Assembly (NCBI GenBank): GCA_009746045.1
Contig: RPFO01000667.1
Coordinates: forward strand, 1,210,752 to 1,274,751
Origin: Mesostigma viride
Taxonomy: Eukaryota; Streptophyta; Mesostigmatophyceae; Mesostigmatales; Mesostigmataceae
Length of the DNA: 64,000 nucleotides
Direction of reading: 5' to 3'
Part shown: in pieces, positions 35,660 to 46,230 of the stretch
Layout: each line of letters begins with the position of its first letter
Position numbering within the stretch: the stretch's first letter is position 1
Notes under the pieces: model-generated
Seen by the model: the letters and a program-made list of their open reading frames with translations, nothing else
What the model was told of the DNA's origin: nothing
The model's database searches: none
Position numbers and translations under genes: made by a program

Positions 35660-38520
35660 ACAAGCTAGGGCTATTGCTATTCTAGCCCGCTGGGGGCGTC
35701 CACATGACTTGTGGTTGATCATCAGGTCCCCGCCCCTCCAGTACACCTTGGGCTTCTGGGGGTCCTGCTTATGGCGGAGGTATTCCGGCCACAGGTCGCG
35801 TCGCTGCTGTTGCTGAGCGGGGGTTAGGTCGTCATCCAGCGTCCAGGTGAGGTCGTGCAACCGCTTGCGACGAGAGAGGAACCGCTGCTTATCCTCAGGG
35901 GAGAGGAAGGTGAGCAGGACTGGTGGGGTGGCCGCCTTGTCCCGTGAGTGGGGAAGGCGCAGTGTACAGCCATACGCAATACGCAGCCATACGGGGCCCT
36001 TGTGTATGGTGTATAATACGCCATACGGGGTATAATACGCAAACCATACGGGGACTCTTGAAAATGCTGTTTTTTGCATGGTTCAGGGGGTTCTTCAACA
36101 TTCTGACCAATCAGGCATGTTTTTTTTGTGTTCTTGCAACACCACTTGCCTTTATTTAACACATCATCACATAATATTGCCGTTGCCGTCGCTGCATGCC
36201 TACAAATACAAGCATTGTACATCTGTTGTTATTAATAATGTCTGTAAATAGCACAAAATAACAAAGTTGTATGCACAATCAGTGCACACCTGAAAAGGAT
36301 AATAACACAAGTAGATATGCATGCACATTGACACTTGCAGTGGTATAGAGATCGCTGCCACCATTACTGTATGTTGAAGTTAAAAAACCATGCCATCACT
36401 GCATGGAATGGCTATACTAGGACTGAAATACTGCACATGGTCAGTCGGCCAACTTGCCAAAAGTAATAAGACATTGTGCCAGAAACAGACATCTTGCCTA
36501 CTCGTGGTAGGCCACCATGCAATATTGATCTACATGAAGCAAGAATCCATACGGGCTGCCAACAATGTGGCTAGCGTGCAGGATAGCATGCATGCCAGCA
36601 ACCCGACCCAGCTTCCCTAAACCATTAACACATATGGTACGGTGGCTGGCTAGCAGCAGCCTGCATGGCTAAATAAGGCATTTATGTGCATCGCGAGTCA
36701 CACCAAATACCCCGCAGCCTGCGACGTAATGCCTCCGGCGGCCTCTTGCACTCGCTCACTCTTGCCTCCTTCGCATACGTAGCGCCCATGATATGGCGGG
36801 TGCTAGCCTTGCTCGGGTGGTAGAACCCGAGAATTTTGCATCCAAAAGTGTGCACGTCACTGAGCTAGTAGTTACCTGTCGGCTGCCCTTTCTTGCTGAG
36901 AGTCTGTTCTTTCACGATGTGTGTCCAGACAGTCTCGAATACGGCCTGCATCTCGTCGGCCCCATTATCATCGTGTTCCATAGACCCACACCATCACCGT
37001 CGCTAGCCATGGTGCCTGGATGTCAATTGTGCTACGATTAAATGTTAGGTGCCAGATGCGCGCCCTTGTTGGCAGACAACATAACTTCGTCACCTAATTT
37101 CCTCGTCCTTCGTCTCCTAGACCCTAGTCCGACACGCAGCAATCTGCAGCAATGCACGTACAGTCGTACATGCACGGCCAGCTTGGCACCTGCATCTAGT
37201 TCCGGCTCCACGTGCCGTCCAAAATGATGCCAGAAGCTACTTCGAACGAGGTTCATACGCAAAAAATACGCAAAAAATACGCAAAAAATACGCAATACGC
37301 AAAAAATACGCAGTGCGTATTTTTTTTCCCATTTCCATACGGAAATCTTGCGTATGGCGTATAATACGCGCCATACGGCGTATTATACGCCGTATGGCTG
37401 TTCACTGGGAAGGCGGTGGCACCCACGCAGTTCTACCTCACCGACCAGGCCCATGAGGGTAAGAAGCTGGTTCTTGATCTCGTCAGCAAGGGAGGTTGAC
37501 GTCTCACCTGGCTTCTGGGGGAAGCGACGTAGCACCACTCGGCACTCGCGCGGCGAGCGCGATCGGTGACCTCCCGTTGCTGGGCCTGGCGGTGGTCCTC
37601 CAGCTCCTGGAGCTTCGTGGCGATGGCGTCGGTGGTGGAGGCGGTCGCTGTCCGCAGCAGGTCCGCGTAGGAGAGCGGGAGGTCACCAGCATCCTGCCGG
37701 GGTGGCTGGGAGGCAATGGTGGCCGTCTGCTCCGCTATAGCTTTGGGACCTGTGTGGCCAGGGCCTCGGTGTGGGCGGTGATGGCCTCAAGCTTCTTCAT
37801 GAGCACGCCGCACTTGCCTTCCACCTGGTTAAGGCGAGAGACAATTAGTGCAGCATGCGTTTCCGAAGCCTGCGCCGCGGTGTGTAGCGCCGTGAACTGT
37901 GGTTGTAGCTTGTGGACGACCTTGGTTTCCACGTTGGAGACCCGGGCCTCGACCGTGTTGAGCGTGGTGTTCAGCGAGGTCATCTTCTCGGCCAGCGGCC
38001 AGGTCACGTGCTCCTCCAGCACTGCGCGGATGTCATCCTTGCAGAGGGAGGAAGCCGATGGGGCTGCCGGCTGTGCGGGGGCTGGGGCGTTGAGTGCGTT
38101 CCAAAGTTCTCTGTGGATGTCGCCGAAGCTGCGCTGGTAGTAGCTGGTCAAGATAATCTGGCGGTGGCGGGATTCGGCACAGGTGTAGAGCCAGGACGTG
38201 TCGCGGTAGTCGATAGCCGCCCCCCCTCTCCAGGTCACAAAGAGCTTCCGCTCCTGTGTGAGGAACTAGAGAACTTCGACGACTTCCTGCGGCGACAGCT
38301 GCTGCCACTCGAGGAGGGAGAACATTCCGTCGCCGGGCAAGAATTTGCTCCATTTGTGGCGATCGTGGCATGGTTTCTTGGGCTCAGGCGAGGCGCTTGG
38401 CGAGGGTTTGGCGGGTAAGCCTGGCGGCTGAACAATGGCGAGGGCGAGAGGGTTGGGCTGGGCGCTGGGAAGCTGTGCCAGCTCCTTTTCCAGCCCTCGT
38501 TTTGCTTTGGTAGTCTTCAT
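35660..38520 (-). pseudogene. LINE ORF1 protein (RNA-binding/coiled-coil), broken
   Basis: The minus-strand start is MKTTKAKRGLEKEL. A helical coiled-coil region follows (LNTTLNTVEARVSNVETKV) and then a C-terminal domain with GETSTSLADEIKNQLL, PPVLLTF, RRKRLHDLTWTLDDDLTPAQ and VYWRGGDLMINHK. One in-frame TAG near 38272 and a frameshift near 37735 break it. The hAT at 35960-37407 splits it, and removing the hAT restores the frame across GCHRLP/HSRDKAA. The homologous C-terminal domain recurs at 45450-45859 and 52480-53007. Confidence 0.8.
35960..37407. mobile_element. Non-autonomous hAT element (1448 bp) with 8-bp target duplication
   Basis: GGAAGGCG flanks it at 35952-35959 and 37408-37415. 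The ends are inverted CAGTG(T/A)ACAGCCATACG. Subterminal zones are packed with CATACGG and AATACGC motifs. No transposase is recognisable inside; one possible exon-like frame on the minus strand (around 36900-37000) is unidentified. Excision plus one duplication restores the ORF1 frame. Confidence 0.88.
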
Positions 38521-39055
38521 AGCTGGTCACGTGCGTAACTTTGTCTATACTGCGTGGCAGCCGTAACCGTTTATACTGGCAAGTGCGTCTTAGAAAGGCG
38601 CATCGAATGCAAGTGGTCTGACCGAATTTGGGGCTCAGACGCAAAAGATCTGAACTCCGCCGTCAGCCATACCGCCGTCAGCCATTTTCGTGTGGGGCAC
38701 CGGCTATAAGAAGGTACAGGCAACCATGTCATGACCTACCCGGCACAGCAGTTGCTGGCCGACCTGAGTAGTCAGGTCCCAGCCCCATTTGAACATCGCA
38801 TGCACTCCCTCTCTCTTGCATGGACTGCTATGCAGAACAAGAAGAGGTGGAAGACGATTGTCCAGGCTCATACGCCAGCCCCTGTGGGCAAGCCCCCCCC
38901 CCCCCAAGAGGATGGAAGGGGCGCTTAATTGCTGAGTAGAATAGATTAGCTTAGAGTTAGATTAGTTCGGTTTCGCGGCTTTGCCCACCTCCATCCATCC
39001 AGCAACTGATCGAGGGGATATGTGCTACATGATCTCCCAACGGAGTCATGGTATT

Positions 39056-39562
39056 ATTAATTAATTATTATGATTTTTTGATGGTAATCCTCCATGCTCA
39101 GTTGGGTATCGTGGAGGTTCTGGCGGGCCTTCAGCCGGCACCGGCCTGCCGGTTTGTCCTCCTTGCGGTGGAATTCCACCAGGAGGGGGGCGGTGGGGCC
39201 GCCGAGCCGGCCGAGTGCCTGGCGAATGACGACGCTTTGGGCCACACCGAGCTTCCCCACGAAGGGGTCGCCGCGGAGGTAGGTGCCCAGGCGTGCATCG
39301 TTGACGTTCGAGGGTACGCCAAATACCACAATACTGCATGAGCGAATGGGTTCGTGCATAGCATGTCCAGTGTGAGCACTGGCCTTGACTGCAGCCTCAG
39401 TTATGATTCCGTTGATGAGCTCCGTAGGGTTCTGAAGCGTGCATGGCGGCATAGGTGCATGGTCTTGGCAGGGGTTATGGAGGCGCGGCAAGTTGTTGCT
39501 GGAGCTGGAGCTGTCGCTGGAGCTGATTGAGGAGCTGGTGCTGCTGCGCTGCAGGCCGGCCT
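39056..39562 (-). mobile_element. LINE ORF1 fragment with RRM-like segment
   Basis: The minus-strand frame contains SCSIVVFGVPSNVNDARLG, VVIRQALGRLGG and LLVEFHRKEDKPAG. This looks like the RNA-recognition part of another LINE ORF1 family. It ends in a TTAATTAATAAT tail facing the tail of LINE D. Confidence 0.6.
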
Positions 39563-40690
39563 GTGCTCCCGTTGGGGAGTCACGGAGCACCGAAGTGCTT
39601 TTAATCCCTGTTTGTGCACAACAGGAGAAAGGGCAGAGACCCCCAGTCTCCTTCATGCCTAAGGCATGCCACAGCTGCATTCGGGCCCGCTAGCTAAACG
39701 GACACGCTAACGATCCGGGCCGGGCCCACTTCAAATGTTCCGAAAAGTGTGACACTTTTGGTCGTTTTTTTGACTTTTTCGACGATCGTCACTCTGCAGA
39801 GTGATTCGTCGTGCGAAATCGTGCGAAATTGTGCGAAATTTGCTGAAATCGTGTGAAATTTGCTGAAATCGTGCGAATTTGTGCGAAATTTGCTGAAATT
39901 GTGCGAAATTTCATGTGAAAAATGTCGACGGTAAAAAATTTTGATGTGCACAACGTGTGTGAATTCATGCGAAATTTTGTCAAACGTCACTCCCCAAAAC
40001 GACCCTTGGTTGAAATCCATGCGAAATTGTGCGAAATCATGCAAAATTGTGCGAAATCGTGCGAAATCGTGCGAAAATGTGTGAAAATTTTGCGAAAATC
40101 ACGCGAAAATCACGCGAACTCGTGCGAAATTTTATTTTTTTTTTGCGAAAATAGCGAAAAAGTGTCACACACTTGGCTTGGACGGCGGAACATTTGAAGT
40201 GGGCCCGGCCTCCGGCAATCTGTGGGTGCAATAAGACCCATGTGAGCATGGCATAACAGGGAGCGTGGGCAAGGAATCTGGTCATAGCCAGGACGTAGCA
40301 TGGCTGTACAAGGACTAAGCTAAGGCTATGGCTGGTTGTATACCATGCGTTAGCGATGCACGTGACTAGGTATGTTGGCACAGCTAGGCAAACATTCTAA
40401 GCATGGCTGCCATAGCGGCAGTGACTATAGCTACCGAGGGATACAAGCTAGGGCAATTAGCTACTAGCCTGAGTCTAGCCCGCGGGGGGCGTCCACATCT
40501 TGTGATTGATCATCAGGTCCCCGCCCCTCCAGTACACTTTGGGCTTCTGGGCGGTCCTGCTTAATGTGGCGGAGGTACTCCGGCCACAGGTCGCGTCGCT
40601 GCTGCTGCTGAGCGGGGGTCAGGTCGTCGTCCAGCGTCCAGGTGAGGTCGTGCATTAACCGCTTGCATGCGACGGGAGAGGAACTTACGG
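39563..40690 (-). mobile_element. ORF1-only LINE copy, interrupted by a MITE
   Basis: This is the same element type as 35273-38698: ORF1 C-terminus at 40690-40480, the 3' UTR, then the hairpin near 39565-39590 with the tail lost. The MITE 39718-40210 interrupts the 3' UTR. Confidence 0.8.
39718..40210. mobile_element. 493-bp MITE with 25-bp inverted repeats and GTGCGAAAT array
   Basis: The ends are inverted GGCCGGGCCCACTTCAAATG with a few more matching bases. TCCG flanks both sides (39714-39717 and 40211-40214); the intact relative near 33790 reads gatccggcaaactg. The interior is built from about 20 variants of gtgcgaaatcg / tgctgaaat. There is no coding potential. The superfamily is not assigned. 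Confidence 0.8.
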
Positions 40691-40904
40691 AATTATTTTT
40701 TGCAAACTTACATCCTACCTCATGCAAAATTCTAAGTCCCAAGCGTACGCCCTAATGCCAAAAGCCGCACTTCCCGGAATCCCGGTGCAGGGCTGCAGTC
40801 TGCAGGTGCCTATTAAGTTGGACCGTATGGACCTGCTGGCGCCGCGCCACTTCTTTCGTGAGATCGGAAAATCTCTCGGGTCCGCGAGAGGGCGCACTTG
40901 CAAT

Positions 40905-41088
40905 TTATCTCAAACATGCCTCCCATCTTTCACTCATTGCTGTCATCTGCAACCTGTATGAAGGGTCCACCACGTCGGTGCGCACTTGATACGGGTCCAC
41001 GCCACCATGCCCTTTACAGAGCCCTTTACTGAGGGTGCATGTGTGGCAGGGCTGCGTGCTCTCGCCATACCTGTTCATTATTCGGGGG
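40905..41088 (+). mobile_element. LINE reverse-transcriptase fragment
   Basis: The decayed frame includes LYEGSTTSVRT and VWQGCVLSPYLFII, motif B of the LINE RT. It is joined to the 5' end of another LINE copy at about 41090. Confidence 0.7.
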
Positions 41089-42449
41089 TCTAATACACGT
41101 CCAATCCAAGCAAATCCATGCCACGAGCCACGAGCCACGAGGTAGCCATGGCTGTCGGAGCTCATAACTTTCACGTACGTTTGAGCACCGAATTTAGCCG
41201 TGAATATCACTATCGCTTCGTCTTTCTAAGGCGCACATGCTGATATAATTTTCCGAATCTAAAACGCAATATATGACGAGCAAACGCCCGTCGACGCAAC
41301 GCAGTTTGGCGGATGCGCTCGCCTTTGACAATGCGGCAGCTGAGGCTGCCGCTTCGCCAGATAGTGATCCGGCAGGCAGCGGTGACACTAGTCGTGCACT
41401 GCATGGTGGTCGCCCAGCAACCTCCCGGCCTCAATGCCTCGCCATCGGCATCGCCTGACCCTAAACGCGCCCGCCCCGCCGACAAAACTGGAGGGCCACG
41501 CTTCTCGGAACCGCGCTGTCGGCTCCAACCTTTCCAGGTCGATGATTACGACTGGACCACCATTTCTCCGAGTGATGCTATGCATCACATCTTCTTCGGG
41601 GACTACGCCTCGCTTTACGACCTGTGCCTCCATCTCCACGCCACTGGACGCCTCCTCGTCACCGACGGCCGACGCTGCCGGCACAACATCAGCCAGATGT
41701 TCGGGTGTCCCCGCCCCCAACTCCAACACGCCGTCCTGAACTCTCTTCTCCAGAAGTCTGACGGCGAGATCTGGGCTCCATCCATCTCCGCCCCCGCATT
41801 CCGTTCCATCCTCACGGAAGCCTTTCAGCAGCACGTGACCCCCCTTGCTGCCGACATAGCAGCAATCGGCGGCACGCTGACTGCACTAGGAACTCGGGGG
41901 TGGTAAATTTACCACTTTTTATCACTTTTTACCACCTTTTTACCACCTCGAGGTGGTAAAAGAGGTCTAAGGGTGGTAAAAAGTGATAAAAAGTGATAAA
42001 AAGTGATAAAAAGTGATAAAAAGTGGTAAAAAAGTGGTATATTTTACCACTTTTTACCACTTTGTGGTAAAAAGTGGTAAAGTGGTGGTAAAAGGCTTGT
42101 GCAAGTGGTAAAAAGTGATAAAAAGTGGTAAAACCAAAGAAGTGATAAAAAGTGGTAAAAAAATACCACATGAGCATGCACACAAGTGGTAAAAACACAA
42201 GTGCTAAACCGACAAAAATGTCAGGCGCAAAACGACAAGAAAAGCATCTTTATTCATTCAATCATCAAAATATTGGCATGGTTGTCAGGTGAACCTGCTA
42301 CATATGGTGTTTGTCAACCGTAGGAGACTTCTTGCGCCTGCGCCTGCCCCAACAGTATACCACGAGAAAAATCATGAGCTTTATTTCATTAAGTCATTAA
42401 TGTGAAAAAAAACTCAGCACCACTAAGGTGGATTATAGGGTTATCATAC

Positions 42450-42770
42450 AATATAGCCAATGTACCATCAAAGCCGCGAGCCACGAGGTAGCCATGGCTG
42501 ACAGCGGAGATCATAACTTTCTCGTTTGGGCACCGAATTCGGCTGTGAATATCACAATCGCTTCGTCTTTCTAAGACGCACACGCTGATATAATTTTCCG
42601 AAGCTATTGCGCAATATGTGATGAGCAAACGCTCCTCGACACAGGCAGCCTGGCGGCTGCGCTAAGCCCTGAAAATACGTCTGCAGCTCCGGCTGCAGCC
42701 TTGCCCTCAGGTCCGGAAGGCAGTGGTGACACTAGTCGGGCACTGGTGGTCGCCCAGATCCCTCATTTGA
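42450..42770 (+). mobile_element. LINE 5' UTR and ORF1 start captured inside the CACTA element
   Basis: It matches 41120-41410 closely (the tgaatatcacaatcgcttcg and gtgacactagtcg blocks), with a similarly placed start region. It is either a 5' fragment of an earlier insertion or captured sequence. Confidence 0.7.
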
Positions 42771-42857
42771 TGCCCAGCACGTTGAACGCGTTGTGTCGGC
42801 ACAGCGATCCCCCCTGCATTCAAACAAAGGCACACCGATAACCAAGAAAAGAGTATG

Positions 42858-42960
42858 CAAATGTGTAGCCTTGTTCATTGAAATTATGGCTGGCTTACGC
42901 AAAGAGCGAATGTAAGATGACCTATACAGTGGGGCCGGAAACAGGTTGCTTGATGAGGAC
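42858..42960 (+). repeat. R3 repeat, 3' half
   Basis: It contains gcaaatgtgtagccttg, gaaattatggctggcttacg and cagtggggccggaaacag, which match the right half of 5763-5985. Confidence 0.7.
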
Positions 42961-43214
42961 GTTAATCGGGCTTCACTGGCCGGGAGTGTCTAGTGGTGAG
43001 AACCATTGCTGCGATCGCTTTCCCACCATTTACGAGGAAAAACCCGCAAATGAAAAACCACTGAAACGGTCTAGCTAGTCAGTCATTACATTAGCCATAT
43101 GCCATGCATGTTTCCAAACGTCCAAGAACTGCACACGGTGCAAATGCAAAAATCCGGAGGACACGACTTCTTGGCTTCATATTTGTATGCAGAAGAATAA
43201 ATAAGTGACATGCA

Positions 43215-43335
43215 TTAAGGGCCCGCCTGCATAAAGGGCCTGCAGTCTGATTCGGGCCCAACGGCAGCACCGCCATAGAAGATAAGGGCCCGCAGTCTGA
43301 TGCGGGCCCCACGGCACCACCGCCATAGCAGAGCT
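43215..43335 (+). repeat. Tandem duplication inside the CACTA element
   Basis: Two copies of a gggcc(c)gcagtctgatKcgggcc unit, each followed by a cggca-caccgccatag block, lie about 67 bp apart. A minus-strand open frame (43579-43091) crosses them but matches no family I know. Confidence 0.6.
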
Positions 43336-43689
43336 CGAAGGGGTCGTGGTGCGCGTGAAAGGTAATGTATGCCCTTTGTCGGTAGGTACCGTTGGGGTCA
43401 AATTGGGTGCCGCCAAAATCGGGCCGACGAGTCAGCAGACTGAGGCCGTCGATGAGTGCCATCGTGCGGCTTGGGTAACTTCTGTTGGAAAACTTCAGGT
43501 AAGTTAACTTAATGCAAACCACTGGTCGCCCGCGTCGGGAACCGGCCCAACGGCTCTCCCGCAAAAAATTACGCGGCATACTGCATAAGTCGTCGGATCG
43601 TTACATTTCGACGGTCAAGATTTCATGATGAGGTTTGCGTTCAATTTGCCGCAGTTTGCAACCCAGAGAAAGTAGTCGTTGGACTCGTT

Positions 43690-43925
43690 GCCCACGATGA
43701 AACACAAACAAGCAAGCTGTGTCCGGCCCCACCGTCTAGGTCATCTAGTCGCTCTTCACGTCAGCCGGCCATTATTTCGCATGTAAGGCTACACATTTCC
43801 ATCTCCATTCATATTCATAATCCTGCTCGGCTCGACAGCGCGGACAAGATAACGGCAGGCTCGAGCTACCATGGTCCGGATTCTCCCGATTTCTGACCTG
43901 CGCTGGTTGTCTCCTTGATATTGGC
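43690..43925 (-). repeat. R3 repeat, long minus-strand copy
   Basis: This is nearly full-length relative to 5763-5985. It ends at gcgctggttgtctccttgat. A B-box-like GTTCGATCCC occurs downstream at about 44040 but no tRNA fold could be drawn around it. Confidence 0.75.
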
Positions 43926-46230
43926 AAAACTCTCCGGTAAGAGGGTTTTCGCAGTTTGGCTGTTTCGAAACGTTACTTAAGTGAGATGCCTTCGGATCAG
44001 GAGACTCACACAGCCGCGAAATCATGCCAAAGGTCCTATGTTCGATCCCTTGCTGGTAGCTTCTGAGCTTTCTTATTTTCTGTGTTCCGCGGAATCTCAG
44101 ATTTGGGCCGCTAGCGTTTTCACGTTTGTTGCTTTCTGATCCGACGACAACGTTGTGGCTTGCTCGTGTGACATCTGGCGCATGGTGTGATTCATGTGTA
44201 TGGGCTGCTTTGCCATAAGAGTGAGTGTTGGGTCTTAAATCGTATTCTACACATTTGCTGCATGGACCGTTAGGTGCTGGCGAGCTCTTCCTTGTAGAAT
44301 GGTGATGTCTATGTCAAGGATCTGATATCTTTTTGTTCTCTTGCATCTTGTGTCGCGGCTTGCTTGGATTCTTGCAGGAGCCACGGGAATGAAATGGGAG
44401 CGGTCAGCATGATGCCCTAGCAAGCGACCAGCTTCGTTAACCACTAGCTGCTATCGTATAAGATGAAAGGCAATGACGGATGTGTCATAAAGCCATAACA
44501 GTGTTGTATAGATGATTCATTAAAAATGATCAATGGTTACAATTTCAGAACAGCCTCTGAATGGGTAGTATGAATCGATAGGTTCTTGACGGCTATAAAC
44601 ATTTATTATTTAAACATTTTAATGAAGCGATTTTGATTGCCCTGATTTGACCAGTGCTGTTGATTCACGTCCTGTTTTTTGAGATTTTTCTCACGTTTTC
44701 TCCTTTTCTCACCTTTTTTGGGTCATCTCACCCAGGTGAGAAACGTGTTTTCTCACCCATTCTCAAAGCCGAGTTCCTAGTGAGATCTATCTGCGTTTTT
44801 TCCCTCCATATTTTTTACCATTTTTACCACCGATTTTTTCACCTCCATGGTGGTAATTTTTTACCACCTGTTTTCACCCTCGTTTTTACCACCTGGTGGT
44901 AATTTTTTACCACGATGGCGGTCAGGTGGTAAAATGGAGGTGGTAAAGGCTTTTACCACCCCCTGTTTTACCACCTTTTACCACCAGTTTTACCCCTTTT
45001 TTACCACTTTTTATCACTTTTTATCACTTTTTACCACTTTTTACCACCGGGTGATATAGATTTTACCACTTTTTACCACTTATATCACCCCCGAGTTCCT
45101 AGTGTGCTGAACTTCCTCACATTTCCACCGCCGCCGCCTCCACCTCCACTGCCATTTCCGCCTCCACTGCCGACATCAAAGCCCAGCTCCTCGACCTCGA
45201 CCACCGCCTTCAAGCCACCGCCACCGCCCTTGAGAGCTTGCATGACACCGCCGGCCTCACCGCCCAGGCGGTGAAGGACATCGCCGCCCAGCCGGCTCCT
45301 GCTGGTCCGGCCGGCGATGCTCCCTCCACCTGGGCGGACTTGCTTAAGCAGCACACCACCTAGTCCACCACCTCCACCATCTCGGCACAACTCAAGCAAC
45401 AAGCCCTCGACCTTCACGAGGATTCAAGCCGACATCGCCCGGCGCAGCCACAATGTCATCGTCAAGCACTTCGACCAGCAGGCAGGTGAGACCTCCACGA
45501 GCCTTCTTGAGGCATTTAAGCGCGCCATTCTTGCCCCCATGTTACTCACTGGTGCGCTGGACATGTCGGCTGTCCGCCTCCCCCGCGCGCGGGGGAAGGC
45601 TGGCCCGGCACCCGTGCTCCTCACCTTTAAGTACATGGCGGACAAGCTGGCGTTCCTTAAATGCCGCAAGAAGCTCTCGGAGACTCGCTTCACGCTGGAC
45701 GACGACTTGACCCTGGCCCAGCAACAGCGGCGACGCGAGCTATGGCCGACCTACCTTCAGCTCCGGCAGCGTGCAGGGGGGAAGCCGGTATACTGGAGGG
45801 GGGCGGTCATCCACGTTGACCACAAGCCCTGGCAGCCCCCTCCTGCCACCTCAGACTAGGAATATATATCAAAGAAGGCGGAGCGGGCCAAGCTCCTGGC
45901 CTACGGCGACGTCGGGCACCATCGTGTGGTGCCCTTTGTCCTGGAGGAGTTTGGGGCCATGGGGCCCCTGACCTCCGCCTTCTTCAAGGAGTGTTGCCGG
46001 CTCCGGAGGACCGGCTGGACCTGGAGGGCCAGCGGGCCTCATGGTCGGCGCGGACCTGGACGTCATATTGGCGTCAGCGCTTGTCGGTGGCGCTGACTCG
46101 GGCCATGGCTCAACATCATGCTCCGCCGTACGCGGGCTGATTTTGCGGTGCAGCAAGGTTATTAGGTTCCTCCCGTTAGGAGTTTCCATTGGTCTTATCG
46201 TAGTATAGAGATTTGACATGGCTCTGTATA

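Larger units (their letters stand above)
35273..38698 (-). mobile_element. Full-length ORF1-only (half-LINE) retroelement, interrupted by a hAT
   Basis: ACCGGCTA flanks it at 35265-35272 and 38699-38706. On the minus strand, in order: a 5' UTR (38698-38521), ORF1 (38520 to about 35660), a 3' UTR of ~380 nt, the hairpin (35285-35305) and a TTAATTAA tail. No ORF2 is present. Without the hAT it is about 1.97 kb. The target duplication and the 5' UTR show that this is its full length, not a truncation. Confidence 0.85.
34472..39055 (+). mobile_element. LINE D, plus strand, split by an ORF1-only element
   Basis: Degenerate RT codons at 34472-35272 (LSDLIYADDTTLIARP, LLDGTEVPFRD) resume at 38707 and end in the 3' UTR with a CATG-A-TCTCC-CAAC-GGAGT-CATG hairpin at about 39027-39050. 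The interruption, 35273-38698, carries ACCGGCTA on both sides. Many frameshifts make it inactive. Confidence 0.82.
41884..45104. mobile_element. CACTA (En/Spm-type) element, 3221 bp, non-autonomous
   Basis: The termini are perfect 19-bp inverted repeats CACTAGGAACTCGGGGGTG. The 2-bp duplication TG is exact, since removal restores the LINE ORF1 frame. Both subterminal regions (41900-42200 and about 44810-45090) are dense arrays of the 10-11 bp motif AAAAAGTGGT/AAAAAGTGAT, in opposite orientation at the two ends. CACTA transposases bind subterminal arrays of this kind. The interior has no recognisable transposase. It carries LINE 5' sequence (about 42450-42770) and R3 repeats (42858-42960 and 43690-43925). 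Confidence 0.9.
41273..45859 (+). pseudogene. LINE ORF1, interrupted by a CACTA transposon
   Basis: The N-terminal part reads MTSKRPSTQRSLADALAFDN. A conserved block follows (WTTISPSDAMHHIFFGDYAS), then a helical segment with ADIKAQLLDLDHRLQATATA. The C-terminal domain has VIVKHFDQQAGETSTSLLEA, FTLDDDLTLAQQQRRRELW and KPVYWRGAVIHVDHKPW. Taking out the transposon and one TG leaves an open frame at LTAELPHISTAAA. Other defects are a frameshift near 41390, a stop near 45361 and a frameshift near 45420. Confidence 0.8.
41090..46170 (+). mobile_element. LINE F: 5' UTR, ORF1 and an ORF2 C-terminal remnant, split by a CACTA element
   Basis: The 5' UTR (from about 41090) shares cgtctttctaaggcgcaca with those at 42560 and 38600. 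ORF1 starts at 41273, shifts frame near 41390, is interrupted by 41884-45104 and resumes to 45859. A short ORF2-type end follows at 45870-46160 (VVPFVLEEFGAMGPLTSAF). The RT core is missing, so this is also a deletion derivative. Confidence 0.75.

Noticed and set aside
43091-43579. 162-codon minus-strand open frame inside the CACTA element
   Set aside because: It crosses an internal tandem duplication and shows no motif or similarity I recognise, so it is not reported as a gene.
43960-44070. Possible tRNA gene with B-box GTTCGATCCC near 44040
   Set aside because: No acceptor, D or anticodon stem could be paired around it. At most it is a degenerate tRNA-derived sequence.
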